DNA of 64,000 bases, from positions 1 through 64,000 of the forward strand of contig DISB01000009.1 of NCBI GenBank assembly GCA_002421685.1, given 5' to 3'. The notes beneath the pieces were generated by a model. That model saw nothing but the letters and a program-made list of their open reading frames with translations. It was not told the DNA's origin and searched no databases. The position numbers were made by a program, and so were the translations under genes. The first letter of the stretch is position 1. The number at the start of each line of letters is the position of its first letter. Positions 25,373-33,557 of this stretch are shown here, one piece after another. The stretch is from Bacteroidetes bacterium UBA6221. GTDB taxonomy: Bacteria; Bacteroidota; Bacteroidia; Chitinophagales; Chitinophagaceae.

Positions 25373-26551
25373 TTACATGCGCTCTAACACTACGGCACTT
25401 GCACCGCCACCACCATTACATATTCCAGCCGCACCATATTGTGCATTGTTTTGCTTCAGTACATTGATAAGTGTTACCAGTATGCGCGCGCCACTTGCAC
25501 CCAGCGGGTGGCCCAACGCTACGGCACCGCCATTCACGTTCACCTGTTCGGGTTTCAGGTTCATCTTCTGCATATTCACCAATCCTACTACGCTGAAAGC
25601 TTCGTTCAGTTCGAAGTAAGAAATGTCTTCCATTTTCAGGCCCGCTTTTTCTACTGCGCGTGGCACTGCCAGCGACGGGGTAGTTGTAAACCATTCAGGA
25701 GCCTGCTCTGCATCGGCATAGCCTTTTATTTTAGCTATGGGTTTCAGACCTAATGCTTCTGCCCTTTCTTTGCTCATCAGCACCAACGCTGCGGCGCCGT
25801 CATTCATAGTGCTGGCGTTGGCTGCGGTAACTGAACCGCCTTTTACGAATGCTGAATTCAATGAAGGTATTTTATCAAACTTTACATTGAAAGGTTCTTC
25901 GTCCTTGCTGAAAACAATGGGGTCGCCCTTGCGCTGCGGAATTTCTACAGGTATAATCTCATTATCAAATTTGCCGCTGTTCACAGAGTTTTGACTGCGT
26001 TTATAGCTTTCTATGGCAAACTCGTCCTGCGCCTCGCGGCTGATGTTGCACTCGCTGGCACAAAGTTCTGCTGCGTTACCCATAGGATAGTCATTGTAGA
26101 CATCCCAAAGTCCATCTTTGGCCAGGCCGTCTATCATGGTCACGTTACCGTATTTGTTTCCCCAGCGCATGTTGGGGCTATAAAAAGGCACATTGCTCAT
26201 GCTTTCCATGCCGCCGGCTACTACCACGTCGGCATCGCCCAGCATAATAGCCTGCGCACCCAGCATTACAGCCTTCATGCCGCTGGCGCATACTTTGTTC
26301 ACGGTTGTGCAGGGCACGTTATCGGGTATCCCGGCAAACTTAGCAGCCTGCCTTGCCGGGGCCTGGCCCAGGTTGGCCTGCATCACACAGCCCATTATTA
26401 CTTCATTTACTTCATTGGCAGCAAGGCCGGCCCTCTCTATCGCGCCCTTGATGGCGAAAGAGCCCAAACGGGTCGCGGAAAAATCTTTTAAGCTACCGCC
26501 CCAACTGCCTAATGGCGTACGTACGGCGGAGATTATATACACTTCTTTCAT
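25373..26551 (-). CDS. Acetyl-CoA C-acetyltransferase (thiolase)
   Basis: The start at 26551 (MKEVYIISAVRTPLGSWGGS) gives 392 residues, normal for the family; the upstream in-frame ATG at 26605 adds 18 non-homologous residues. The nucleophile is Cys88 in 'NKVCASGMKAVMLG'. The C-terminal catalytic segments are 'GHPLGASGARI' and 'CNGGGGASAVVLERM'. It interconverts two acetyl-CoA and acetoacetyl-CoA and could serve fatty-acid degradation or acetoacetyl-CoA supply. It is transcribed alone. Confidence 0.93.
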   Translation of the reverse strand: MKEVYIISAVRTPLGSWGGSLKDFSATRLGSFAIKGAIERAGLAANEVNEVIMGCVMQANLGQAPARQAAKFAGIPDNVPCTTVNKVCASGMKAVMLGAQAIMLGDADVVVAGGMESMSNVPFYSPNMRWGNKYGNVTMIDGLAKDGLWDVYNDYPMGNAAELCASECNISREAQDEFAIESYKRSQNSVNSGKFDNEIIPVEIPQRKGDPIVFSKDEEPFNVKFDKIPSLNSAFVKGGSVTAANASTMNDGAAALVLMSKERAEALGLKPIAKIKGYADAEQAPEWFTTTPSLAVPRAVEKAGLKMEDISYFELNEAFSVVGLVNMQKMNLKPEQVNVNGGAVALGHPLGASGARILVTLINVLKQNNAQYGAAGICNGGGGASAVVLERM

Positions 26552-26575
26552 TTCTATGAATTTTTTAAAGACGGC

Positions 26576-26583
26576 CAAAATTA
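26576..26583 (-). promoter_or_regulatory. -7 box of the thiolase promoter
   Basis: TAATTTTG on the minus strand fits TAnnTTTG and lies 24 nt before the start codon at 26551. No -33 TTG at the usual distance. Confidence 0.5.
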
Positions 26584-26722
26584 GGCAAAAAGAATGGCAG
26601 GGCATATATTACTGGGTATCAATTCGCCGTATAAGCGTATTTTTGGCTCAGATTTAATATTTTGGCATAGGTATTGCGAAATCAATATATACCCGCAATT
26701 CTTCAAATAAAAACGTGCGTAA

Positions 26723-27442
26723 ATGATAAACGAGGGGGTAAGCAAGCAGAGATATAATGTGTTCGTTGCGGCATTTTCATTTGGTATGCTTTCAGTTTCA
26801 GCAGGACTGATGGCCATATTATTTTCCTACAAAAAGGTAATAGATATCAGGACCGAGCACACCCGGTTGCAGGCATCCGTTAGCGAATTGAAAACAGAAC
26901 TGGATAGCCTGAACAAACAAAAAGCAGTGTTGGTTGATTTTGCAAAGGAAGACGCCAGGATAGCGGCACCGGTAAAACCGGCAACTAACGAACAGCCGGT
27001 GGAAATGCCCCCTGCTGAGAGGAAAGCACCTGCCGTGAAACCGCCCGTAGAGGAAAAGATGGTTAAGGCCCCGATAAACAAAGTTTCATCCCGCGATGTG
27101 GTGGTTGCCTACTACCACCGCAGCGCCGACAACGCTTACCTGGTGGCTACCTTACAATCGCTGGGTTATCGTTTTGAAGGGAGGGAAGTGAACGGGATTA
27201 CCGGGAATGAGAAAACCAACTGCATATGGTATGGCGCAGGTGTACCGGCACAGGATGTAAAAAAAGTAGCGACCGCGCTGATACATTCCGGCACTGCCAT
27301 TAAAGGCATCAAGCGGTTTGCGCCCAGCTACAGAGACCCATCATACAAACGAAACATTATAGAAGTGGGCAGGGAAGAAAGCTATGAAAAACGCCGTACA
27401 CAGCCTCTGAGCGCATCTGACGTGCAGAATGCCAGGCTGTAG
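26723..27442 (+). CDS. Membrane-anchored coiled-coil protein with C-terminal alpha/beta domain
   Basis: A 239-residue protein. An N-terminal transmembrane helix (about 12-36; 'VFVAAFSFGMLSVSAGLMAI') is followed by a short coiled coil (about 42-70; 'HTRLQASVSELKTELDSLNK'), a Pro/Lys/Ala-rich linker (about 80-112), and a domain of about 75 residues ('VVVAYYHRSADNAYLVATL', 'NCIWYGAGVPAQDVKKVATA') that resembles LytR C-terminal or SPOR-like modules. The domain would lie in the periplasm. The role is unknown; a cell-wall-linked function is possible given the L,D-transpeptidase gene just downstream. Confidence 0.5.
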   Translation: MINEGVSKQRYNVFVAAFSFGMLSVSAGLMAILFSYKKVIDIRTEHTRLQASVSELKTELDSLNKQKAVLVDFAKEDARIAAPVKPATNEQPVEMPPAERKAPAVKPPVEEKMVKAPINKVSSRDVVVAYYHRSADNAYLVATLQSLGYRFEGREVNGITGNEKTNCIWYGAGVPAQDVKKVATALIHSGTAIKGIKRFAPSYRDPSYKRNIIEVGREESYEKRRTQPLSASDVQNARL

Positions 27443-27544
27443 ACATTCGTCTTACGGGTTGTTTTTTATATTTTCATTAATAATGTTCTGTTAAACATGC
27501 GATATTGTTTTCATGTATCCGGGAAAATTTCGTAATTTTAAGAA

Positions 27545-28306
27545 ATGTGCAAAAGATTTATGAGAAAACTACCCATTATTTTATTCTTATCAGCTCTGTC
27601 ATTATTCACCCTCCAGGCGAGGACCAATGAACCGGATGTGCAACCCGTAAAAGTGGTAAACACGGTTTCTGATGTGTATAAAAGCATAGATTTTACAGGA
27701 GTTGACAAACTGAATTACGAGGTTTTTGCTAAGGCCTACACCGGCTACCAAAACCTGAAAGCAGCTAACAAACTAAACGCAGCTAAAAACATCCTCACAG
27801 TTTCCGACTATTCTTTATCGGCTAATAAAAAGAGAATGTGGATAATAGACCTGGATAGCCGCCGGGTGCTTATAAATACATATGTGGCACATGGCCAGGG
27901 TACCGGTGAAGAATATGCGAAACATTTTTCAAATCGTGAAGGCTCACACCAGAGCAGCATGGGCTTTTATGTAACCGGCGATACTTATACCGGCAATCAT
28001 GGCAACTCACTGCACCTGCATGGTATGGACGAGGGCTATAATTCAGCTGCCTACGAGCGCGCAATTGTGGTGCACGGTGCGGGCTACGTTAGTTCGGATT
28101 TTATAGCCGGTACCGGCAGACTGGGCAGAAGCTGGGGTTGCCCTGCGGTGAGCAACGAACTGTCCGATACAGTTATTAATACGATAAAGGATGGTACCTG
28201 TATGTTCATATACTATCCTGAAAAGACGTACCTGGAAACCTGCCAGTGGCTGAAACCCGGCACGAACCCTGCTACAGAGATGCATGCCAGTTCGGGTGAG
28301 CTATAA
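27545..28306 (+). CDS. L,D-transpeptidase-like protein (YkuD_2 type)
   Basis: A 253-residue exported protein with a signal peptide. The start may be 27545 or 27560 (MRKLPIILFLSALSLFTLQA), the latter giving the more canonical signal. The catalytic domain has 'ERAIVVHGAGYVS' and 'GRSWGCPAVSN', whose Cys is the transpeptidase nucleophile, with the conserved HG and SxGC(P) arrangement of this subfamily. It would form or edit 3-3 peptidoglycan cross-links or attach proteins to the wall. It converges with the alkyltransferase-like gene, overlapping by 6 bp. Confidence 0.85.
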   Translation: MCKRFMRKLPIILFLSALSLFTLQARTNEPDVQPVKVVNTVSDVYKSIDFTGVDKLNYEVFAKAYTGYQNLKAANKLNAAKNILTVSDYSLSANKKRMWIIDLDSRRVLINTYVAHGQGTGEEYAKHFSNREGSHQSSMGFYVTGDTYTGNHGNSLHLHGMDEGYNSAAYERAIVVHGAGYVSSDFIAGTGRLGRSWGCPAVSNELSDTVINTIKDGTCMFIYYPEKTYLETCQWLKPGTNPATEMHASSGEL

Positions 28307-28648
28307 TGTAATTTCTTTCAGCGGGTCCCAAAACAGGCGGTCAAAATCCACAACGGTGTCGTCTACCACTTTTATACCTTCTTTTTCCAACAGTTGCTGC
28401 ATTTTTTCAGGCGGCGAGAAATGATGTTTGCCCGATAACATGCCATTACGATTGACAACGCGGTGGGCCGGCACTTTGGGTTTTACATTCGTGCTCAGGT
28501 TCATGGCATAGCCTACCAGCCGCGCACCCGACTTTGCACCAACTGCCGCGGCTACAGCGCCATAAGAAGTGACGCGCCCCTTGGGGATGCAACGTACTAC
28601 ATCATAGATGGCTTCGTAAATGTTGTCTTTGTCATTGGTTGTTTTCAT
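28301..28648 (-). CDS. Alkyltransferase-like protein (MGMT family, no catalytic Cys)
   Basis: A 115-residue protein of the MGMT fold. The helix-turn-helix segment 'IPKGRVTSYGAVAAAVG' and the arginine-finger 'GARLVGYAMN' are conserved. In the active-site motif the alkyl-acceptor cysteine (PCHRV) is replaced by alanine: P60-A61-H62-R63-V64. It therefore cannot dealkylate DNA and belongs to the alkyltransferase-like proteins, which bind O6-alkylguanine and recruit nucleotide excision repair. It is the third gene of the trmB operon, overlapping the preceding gene by 17 bp. Confidence 0.88.
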   Translation of the reverse strand: MKTTNDKDNIYEAIYDVVRCIPKGRVTSYGAVAAAVGAKSGARLVGYAMNLSTNVKPKVPAHRVVNRNGMLSGKHHFSPPEKMQQLLEKEGIKVVDDTVVDFDRLFWDPLKEITL

Positions 28649-28823
28649 TGCTTTGTTTTCTTGCTGCCAGTAATTTTTCCCTTTTTATCTCTGGGACGTT
28701 CTCATAATTGTAAGGGCAATGCCTGCACCCCCTTCCACAGCAATAGCCGCGTTGCAGGTGGTATGCCTCGGTAAACACAAGCAGGCCGTCTTCATTAATA
28801 TAAAAATCAATTTCCGGCCTCAA
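28632..28823 (-). CDS. Small four-cysteine protein (DUF5522-like)
   Basis: A 63-residue protein. Its N-terminal half ('DFYINEDGLLVFTEAYHLQR') leads to a compact cysteine cluster, Cys28, Cys29, Cys33 and Cys36 in 'GYCCGRGCRHCPY', followed by a basic tail. The pattern matches DUF5522, a short family common in Bacteroidota; the cysteines suggest a zinc or Fe-S site. It overlaps trmB by 17 bp at one end and the alkyltransferase-like gene by 17 bp at the other, implying coupled translation and a shared role in nucleic-acid modification or repair (inference). Confidence 0.8.
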   Translation of the reverse strand: MRPEIDFYINEDGLLVFTEAYHLQRGYCCGRGCRHCPYNYENVPEIKREKLLAARKQSNENNQ

Positions 28824-29508
28824 GTGACTTATGCGTTTTATAGCGTTCAGGAATATCTATTTCTTTATCCGGAAGCGTAAAGGCAAGGTAATAAATGGTA
28901 CGTCCTTCGGCCAGGTGCATCTGCTCATAAAATGTTTGTATGGCCAATGGCCCGGTGGCCAGGCCTTTACCATAGATATCGGCGAGATTTTCAACAATCG
29001 TGCAACCGGTTTGATTGATCGCTTCCAATGTATAATCGTAGAGCTCTTTTGAATCGGTTTTCAGGTTGATGATGCCGCCCGGTTTCAGGATGCGTTGATA
29101 GCGATATAAAAAGCGCGGATGTGTCAATCTGTTCTTTTCGCGCGATTCGCGTAAAAAAGGGTCGGGGAAAATTATCCATATTGCTTCTACCTCGCCCGGT
29201 GCAAAGTAGTCTTCTATCTGCAATATATGAGTGCGCAGGAAGGCAACATTGTTTAATCCCTCTTCCAGCGCTTTTTTTGCACCTATGTATATCCTGTTGC
29301 CTTTTATATCAACGCCTATGAAGTTCCTGTCTTTGTGTTGACGCCCGAGGTTGACGCTGTATTCCCCCTTACCACATGCTAATTCGAGCGTGATAGGATT
29401 GTCATTATTGAAATGTGCATTCCATTCCCCTTTTATGCCTTGGGGGTATTGTAAAACATTCTTATATTTACTTATCGCTTCGAAGCGAACAAGTTTCTTC
29501 TGGCCCAT
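28807..29508 (-). CDS. trmB: tRNA (guanine-N7-)-methyltransferase
   Basis: A 233-residue TrmB that makes m7G46 in the tRNA variable loop with S-adenosylmethionine. The SAM-binding motif 'LELACGKGEYSVNLG' is followed by 'NFIGVDIKGNRIYIGAKKAL' and the characteristic 'IWIIFPDPFLRESREKNRLT', which ends in the basic tRNA-binding segment. It is the first gene of a three-gene operon. The -7 box lies only 7 nt from the ATG, so its transcript has almost no leader. Confidence 0.93.
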   Translation of the reverse strand: MGQKKLVRFEAISKYKNVLQYPQGIKGEWNAHFNNDNPITLELACGKGEYSVNLGRQHKDRNFIGVDIKGNRIYIGAKKALEEGLNNVAFLRTHILQIEDYFAPGEVEAIWIIFPDPFLRESREKNRLTHPRFLYRYQRILKPGGIINLKTDSKELYDYTLEAINQTGCTIVENLADIYGKGLATGPLAIQTFYEQMHLAEGRTIYYLAFTLPDKEIDIPERYKTHKSLEAGN

Positions 29509-29515
29509 AAGAGGG

Positions 29516-29523
29516 CAAAGATA
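29516..29523 (-). promoter_or_regulatory. -7 box of the trmB promoter
   Basis: TATCTTTG on the minus strand, 7 nt before the trmB ATG. It implies a leaderless or nearly leaderless mRNA. Confidence 0.55.
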
Positions 29524-29567
29524 ACTGTAAAACAGGTAACCGAATATTCAACAAAAACAAACTGCTT

Positions 29568-30422
29568 ATGAGGAAGAAATCTTTACTCATCACAGCCGCA
29601 ACGGCGATCATTTATTTAACAGCAACCAGCTACTCAAGTGGCCCCGCCCACAACTTTGAAGGGGATAAAACCGGCAGGCCAGGTACCAGCGGAACTTGTG
29701 CCAACTGCCATTCGGGCGGTGGGGGCACCACAACAGGTTCGATAGAAATACGGAGAAAGGACTGGAGCACGGGCAGCCCGGCACTTACATCTTATATAGC
29801 CGGCCAAACATATATAGTGACCGTAAAAGGAACAAACCCCACAGCCGGACTGGATGACTTCGGTTTCCAGTTTACTGCGGTGAAGAGTTCTGACAATGCT
29901 CCAATAGGTACTTACAGCAACCTGGGTACTATGGTGCATGGCTTCCCTGCTACAAATTCTACATTGGTGGAGCATAATGCACCAATACCCAAAACAGGTG
30001 GCATGTACGAAGTCAGTTTTGACTGGACAGCACCGGCGACAGCGGTAGGTGGAATAAATATGTACGCTATTATCAATGCCGTGAATAATGACAATGTTCC
30101 GACCGGGGACATGCCAGGCAGTACTATTTCGCTGATGCTGACTGATGCTACCTCAATTGCAAAAGTGACGAAAGAGGTAGTAATAAAGGCTTATCCCAAC
30201 CCGGTAAGGGACATACTGACGCTTGACCTGGACAAGGCTGATGCCGGTACTTATATGGTTCATGTTCACAACGCCAATGGTTCCCTGGTAAGCGCATCTG
30301 CCCTAGAGATCGGCGCATCAAACTATACTGGTGCCATCAGTACGTCGGCCTGGGCGCCGGGCCTGTATTTCGTACAGGTGCAAAAAGACGGCAGCAAACA
30401 GGTGATACCGGTAGTGAAATAA
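29568..30422 (+). CDS. T9SS type A protein with CxxCH motif (choice-of-anchor V type)
   Basis: A 284-residue exported protein. Right after the signal peptide comes 'GPAHNFEGDKTGRPGT', then 'GTCANCHSGGGG', a CxxCH heme c-binding motif. A beta-sandwich of about 130 residues resembling the Reeler/choice-of-anchor V domain follows ('YIVTVKGTNP', 'FGFQFTAV', 'SFDWTAPA'). The C-terminus is a type A sorting domain ('AYPNPVRDILTLDL'...'FVQVQKDG'). The motif may carry heme or be a structural relic. It diverges from trmB and ends at a clear terminator. Confidence 0.78.
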   Translation: MRKKSLLITAATAIIYLTATSYSSGPAHNFEGDKTGRPGTSGTCANCHSGGGGTTTGSIEIRRKDWSTGSPALTSYIAGQTYIVTVKGTNPTAGLDDFGFQFTAVKSSDNAPIGTYSNLGTMVHGFPATNSTLVEHNAPIPKTGGMYEVSFDWTAPATAVGGINMYAIINAVNNDNVPTGDMPGSTISLMLTDATSIAKVTKEVVIKAYPNPVRDILTLDLDKADAGTYMVHVHNANGSLVSASALEIGASNYTGAISTSAWAPGLYFVQVQKDGSKQVIPVVK

Positions 30423-30446
30423 TAGTATCCAAAGGAATTGATACAG

Positions 30447-30475
30447 AACGCCTCCGTAGCCGGGGGCGTTTTTTT
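30447..30475 (+). terminator. Terminator after the CxxCH T9SS gene
   Basis: AACGCCTCCG and CGGGGGCGTT pair (one G-U) around TAGC, followed by a T-run. It also ends where the convergent UbiA-like gene stops. Confidence 0.88.
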
Positions 30476-31334
30476 ATAACCATAAAATGAGCACTGCATA
30501 TAGCAGCATCATGCCGTCAACGAGACCAAGGTAGGCACGGTCCGAAGGTCGTTTCCTGGCATAGTCAATCGCGAGTTTTGTTGCCAGGGCCACTATCAAT
30601 TCCGCAAGCAGCCTGCTAAGAGATGGATACCTGAAATATTGAATGACGCTCATGACGATGAAGGCTGTCATGGAAACAGTCATAACCCGATAGCTGCCTT
30701 TGATGCCAATGATATTTGGCAAGGTGGCAATGCCCGCTTCCAGGTCGGTTTGCATATCCCTGATGTCAAATGCCACGCATAGCGTGAACATGAATACAAA
30801 GCGAATCAATATCTCGTATGGATAATCCGCCATTTCCTTGCTATGGTACAGAATAGGAAGCACACTGGTCACGATAGTCCATACCAGTGTAAGTACTGAT
30901 ATTTTTATCCAGCCGAAATCTTTGAGGCGCTTTTTGTCTTTAAACGGCAATATCGGGATAGAATATGCAAAAGAGAGTACAGCCAGCACTCCACAGGCAA
31001 TAAGGATATTGAGCGGAAGGGAGAAGGTGGCTACCAGGCATCCGGCAGCACCGGTAGCCATAAACAGGTAGTGCCATGACCTGTGGTGTACCGACCAGCC
31101 AAACCTATCGGATAATTCAGGTGTTGATTTTTTAACTATGTAATGCACGTTGTAAACGAACAGCGTGCTGCAAAAAACCAGCAGGTGCAAAGTAGAATAC
31201 AATGGCGGGGCAGAGCTGAGCAGTAATTTTTCGGTAGCCATGCATAAGCCTACCGCGCAAGCAGCAGCGAAGGTACTGGTGTACAGTATCCAGTCGATAA
31301 ACGTATGAAATATGTTGCGCACGGACTTATACAA
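30474..31334 (-). CDS. UbiA-superfamily-like membrane protein
   Basis: A 286-residue polytopic membrane protein with about eight hydrophobic segments. The second half contains 'DIRDMQTDLEAGIATLPNII', matching the second Asp-rich motif of UbiA prenyltransferases (DxxxD, followed by LP). The first motif, expected near residue 60, is degenerate ('NVHYIVKK' rather than NDxxDxxxD). It may transfer an isoprenoid to an unknown acceptor or be an inactive relative. It is flanked by a terminator and the carboxyltransferase gene, 51 bp upstream on the same strand. Confidence 0.65.
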   Translation of the reverse strand: MYKSVRNIFHTFIDWILYTSTFAAACAVGLCMATEKLLLSSAPPLYSTLHLLVFCSTLFVYNVHYIVKKSTPELSDRFGWSVHHRSWHYLFMATGAAGCLVATFSLPLNILIACGVLAVLSFAYSIPILPFKDKKRLKDFGWIKISVLTLVWTIVTSVLPILYHSKEMADYPYEILIRFVFMFTLCVAFDIRDMQTDLEAGIATLPNIIGIKGSYRVMTVSMTAFIVMSVIQYFRYPSLSRLLAELIVALATKLAIDYARKRPSDRAYLGLVDGMMLLYAVLILWL

Positions 31335-31385
31335 AAATACGGCATCCCGTGCATACAGAATTGCCGTATCCAGTTCTGAGTTTTT

Positions 31386-32924
31386 TTATAAAGGAATATT
31401 TCCGTGTTTGCGTTTGGGCCTTGGCTCTACTTTGTTCTCCAGCATCTTGTAGGCCCTGATAAGTTTTTCGCGCGTTACATCGGGCAGTATCACTTCGTCT
31501 ATATATCCCCGTGCGGCAGCGCCATACGGGTTTGCGAATTTTTCTATGTACTCCAGTTCTTTCTCCTTTAGTTTTGCTTCTTTATCGCTTGCCTCCGCAA
31601 TTTCTTTTTTGAAGATGATTTCAGCGGCCCCTTTGGCGCCCATTACGGCAATCTCCGCTGTGGGCCATGCATAGTTAAGGTCGGCGCCTATATGCTTGGA
31701 GTTCATCACGTCGTAGGCGCCACCATAAGCTTTGCGGGTAATCACAGTTACTTTGGGCACTGTAGCTTCGCTCAGCGCGTACAGCAGTTTAGCGCCATTG
31801 GTGATGATGCCGTGCCATTCCTGGTCGGTACCGGGCAGGAAACCGGGCACGTCCACCAATACCAATAAGGGAACGTTGAATGCATCGCAGAAGCGGACGA
31901 ACCTTGCTCCTTTCTTGCTCGATTCAATATCCAACACCCCGGCGAGACTGGCGGGCTGGTTGGCCACTATGCCTATACTTCGCCCTGCCATGCGGGCAAA
32001 ACCAACGACAATATTTTCCGCGTAATTTTTATGTACTTCAAGGAAGGAACCTTCATCCGCCAATTGCTCTATTACTTCCTTCATGTCGTAAGGCTGGTTA
32101 GGGTTTTCCGGTATAATATTGTTCAAGGCAGGACGTTTCTCATCCGCTTGTTCATAAGCGTACACCGGTGCATCCTCTTCGCAGTTTTGCGGCATAAAGC
32201 TGAGTAGCTTCTTTATGTTCTCTATACATTCCACTTCGTTGGCGCAGGCAAAATGTGTCACCCCCGATTTGGAAGCATGTGTTTGCGCACCGCCCAGTTC
32301 TTCGCTGGTGACGGTTTCGTGTGTTACAGTTTTTACGACATTGGGCCCAGTCACGAACATGTACGATGTGTTTTCTACCATCAGGATGAAGTCGGTGATG
32401 GCAGGAGAATACACAGCGCCCCCCGCGCATGGCCCCATAATGGCTGATATTTGCGGCACTACGCCGGATGATTTCACATTCCTGTGAAAGATATCGGCAT
32501 ATCCGCCCAGCGAAACTACGCCTTCCTGTATACGGGCGCCGCCGCTGTCGTTCAGGCCTATTACCGGTGCGCCATTTTGCAGGGCCAGGTCCATGATCTT
32601 GCATATCTTTTCAGCATGTGTCTCAGAAAGGCTCCCGCCAAATACCGTGAAGTCCTGTGAAAAGACATAAACCAGCCGGCCGTTGATGGTGCCGTAACCT
32701 GTTACGACGCCATCGCCCTGGTACACTTCCTTGTCCATACCAAAGTCGCGGCAACGGTGCGTTACCAGCATACCTACTTCTTCAAAGCTGCCCTCATCCA
32801 TTAATAGATGGATGCGTTCCCGGGCTGTAAGTTTACCTTTTTTGTGCTGGCTTTCTATACGTTTCTCGCCACCGCCCAGCATGGCCAGCCTTATTTTTTC
32901 CTGTAGTACAGATATTTTATCCAT
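31386..32924 (-). CDS. Acyl-CoA carboxylase, carboxyltransferase (beta) subunit
   Basis: A 512-residue carboxyltransferase subunit, probably of propionyl-CoA or methylmalonyl-CoA metabolism. It has two crotonase-like halves. The N-terminal half has 'VGLNDSGGARIQEGVVSLGG' and 'GPCAGGAVYSPAITDFI'; the C-terminal half has 'LVLVDVPGFLPGTDQEWHGI' and 'KAYGGAYDVMNSKHIG'. It transfers the carboxyl group from biotin to the acyl-CoA. No biotin-carrier or biotin carboxylase gene is next to it, so its partners lie elsewhere. Confidence 0.92.
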   Translation of the reverse strand: MDKISVLQEKIRLAMLGGGEKRIESQHKKGKLTARERIHLLMDEGSFEEVGMLVTHRCRDFGMDKEVYQGDGVVTGYGTINGRLVYVFSQDFTVFGGSLSETHAEKICKIMDLALQNGAPVIGLNDSGGARIQEGVVSLGGYADIFHRNVKSSGVVPQISAIMGPCAGGAVYSPAITDFILMVENTSYMFVTGPNVVKTVTHETVTSEELGGAQTHASKSGVTHFACANEVECIENIKKLLSFMPQNCEEDAPVYAYEQADEKRPALNNIIPENPNQPYDMKEVIEQLADEGSFLEVHKNYAENIVVGFARMAGRSIGIVANQPASLAGVLDIESSKKGARFVRFCDAFNVPLLVLVDVPGFLPGTDQEWHGIITNGAKLLYALSEATVPKVTVITRKAYGGAYDVMNSKHIGADLNYAWPTAEIAVMGAKGAAEIIFKKEIAEASDKEAKLKEKELEYIEKFANPYGAAARGYIDEVILPDVTREKLIRAYKMLENKVEPRPKRKHGNIPL

Positions 32925-33037
32925 AAATATTTTTCGCTGCTGAAATTACCCGGCAAACCTAATGTAAATGAACCAAAACATTACTATTTCAACATTGTTT
33001 TAAGAGAACCCGCAATGAATAACCCATTGTTCTGTAA

Positions 33038-33045
33038 TACATTTG
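33038..33045 (+). promoter_or_regulatory. -7 box of the tlpA-like gene
   Basis: TACATTTG fits TAnnTTTG and ends 4 nt before the ATG at 33050, so the message would be leaderless. The -33 element is not evident. Confidence 0.5.
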
Positions 33046-33049
33046 TAGC

Positions 33050-33544
33050 ATGAGATATATAACCTTACTGGCATTGGCAATTTTGCTGCTTCGGGCTGTA
33101 GCAAACGGACAAGAGATACCGGCCTATAAGGCTGATGGATTGATGAAGCGCCTTGCAGCCGGCGAGGACACAGTTTTTATAGTGAATTTCTGGGCAACAT
33201 GGTGTGGCCCCTGTATCAAAGAATTGCCGGAATTTGATAAACTGGCGGATAAGTACAGCGGCTACCCGGTGAAAGTACTATTGGTCAGCCTTGATTTTAA
33301 GAACGACTACCCGGCAAAGATCAGGAAGTTTGTGAGTAAAAGGAAGCTGCCGCATGAAGTGGTATGGCTAAACGAAACCAACGCCAACGATTTCATACCT
33401 AAAATAACCAATGAATGGCAAGGGTCGATACCGGCCACTATGCTATATCATAGAAAGAACAACTGGAAGAAATTTTATGAAGGCATGGTAAAGAGCGAAC
33501 AGATAGCAGTGCTGATAGATAAACAACTGGCCGCACGTTATTAA
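33050..33544 (+). CDS. TlpA-like thioredoxin-fold protein
   Basis: A 164-residue exported thioredoxin-fold protein with an N-terminal signal (MRYITLLALAILLLRAVANG). The active site is CGPC at Cys52-Cys55 within 'NFWATWCGPCIKELPEFDK'. The cis-proline loop is in 'GSIPATMLY'. Such proteins reduce periplasmic disulfides, often for cytochrome maturation. It is first in a cluster with a FUSC membrane protein (13 bp downstream), an ACP phosphodiesterase and a serine hydrolase. Its -7 box ends 4 nt before the ATG. Confidence 0.9.
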   Translation: MRYITLLALAILLLRAVANGQEIPAYKADGLMKRLAAGEDTVFIVNFWATWCGPCIKELPEFDKLADKYSGYPVKVLLVSLDFKNDYPAKIRKFVSKRKLPHEVVWLNETNANDFIPKITNEWQGSIPATMLYHRKNNWKKFYEGMVKSEQIAVLIDKQLAARY

Positions 33545-33557
33545 TATCTTTATGTAA

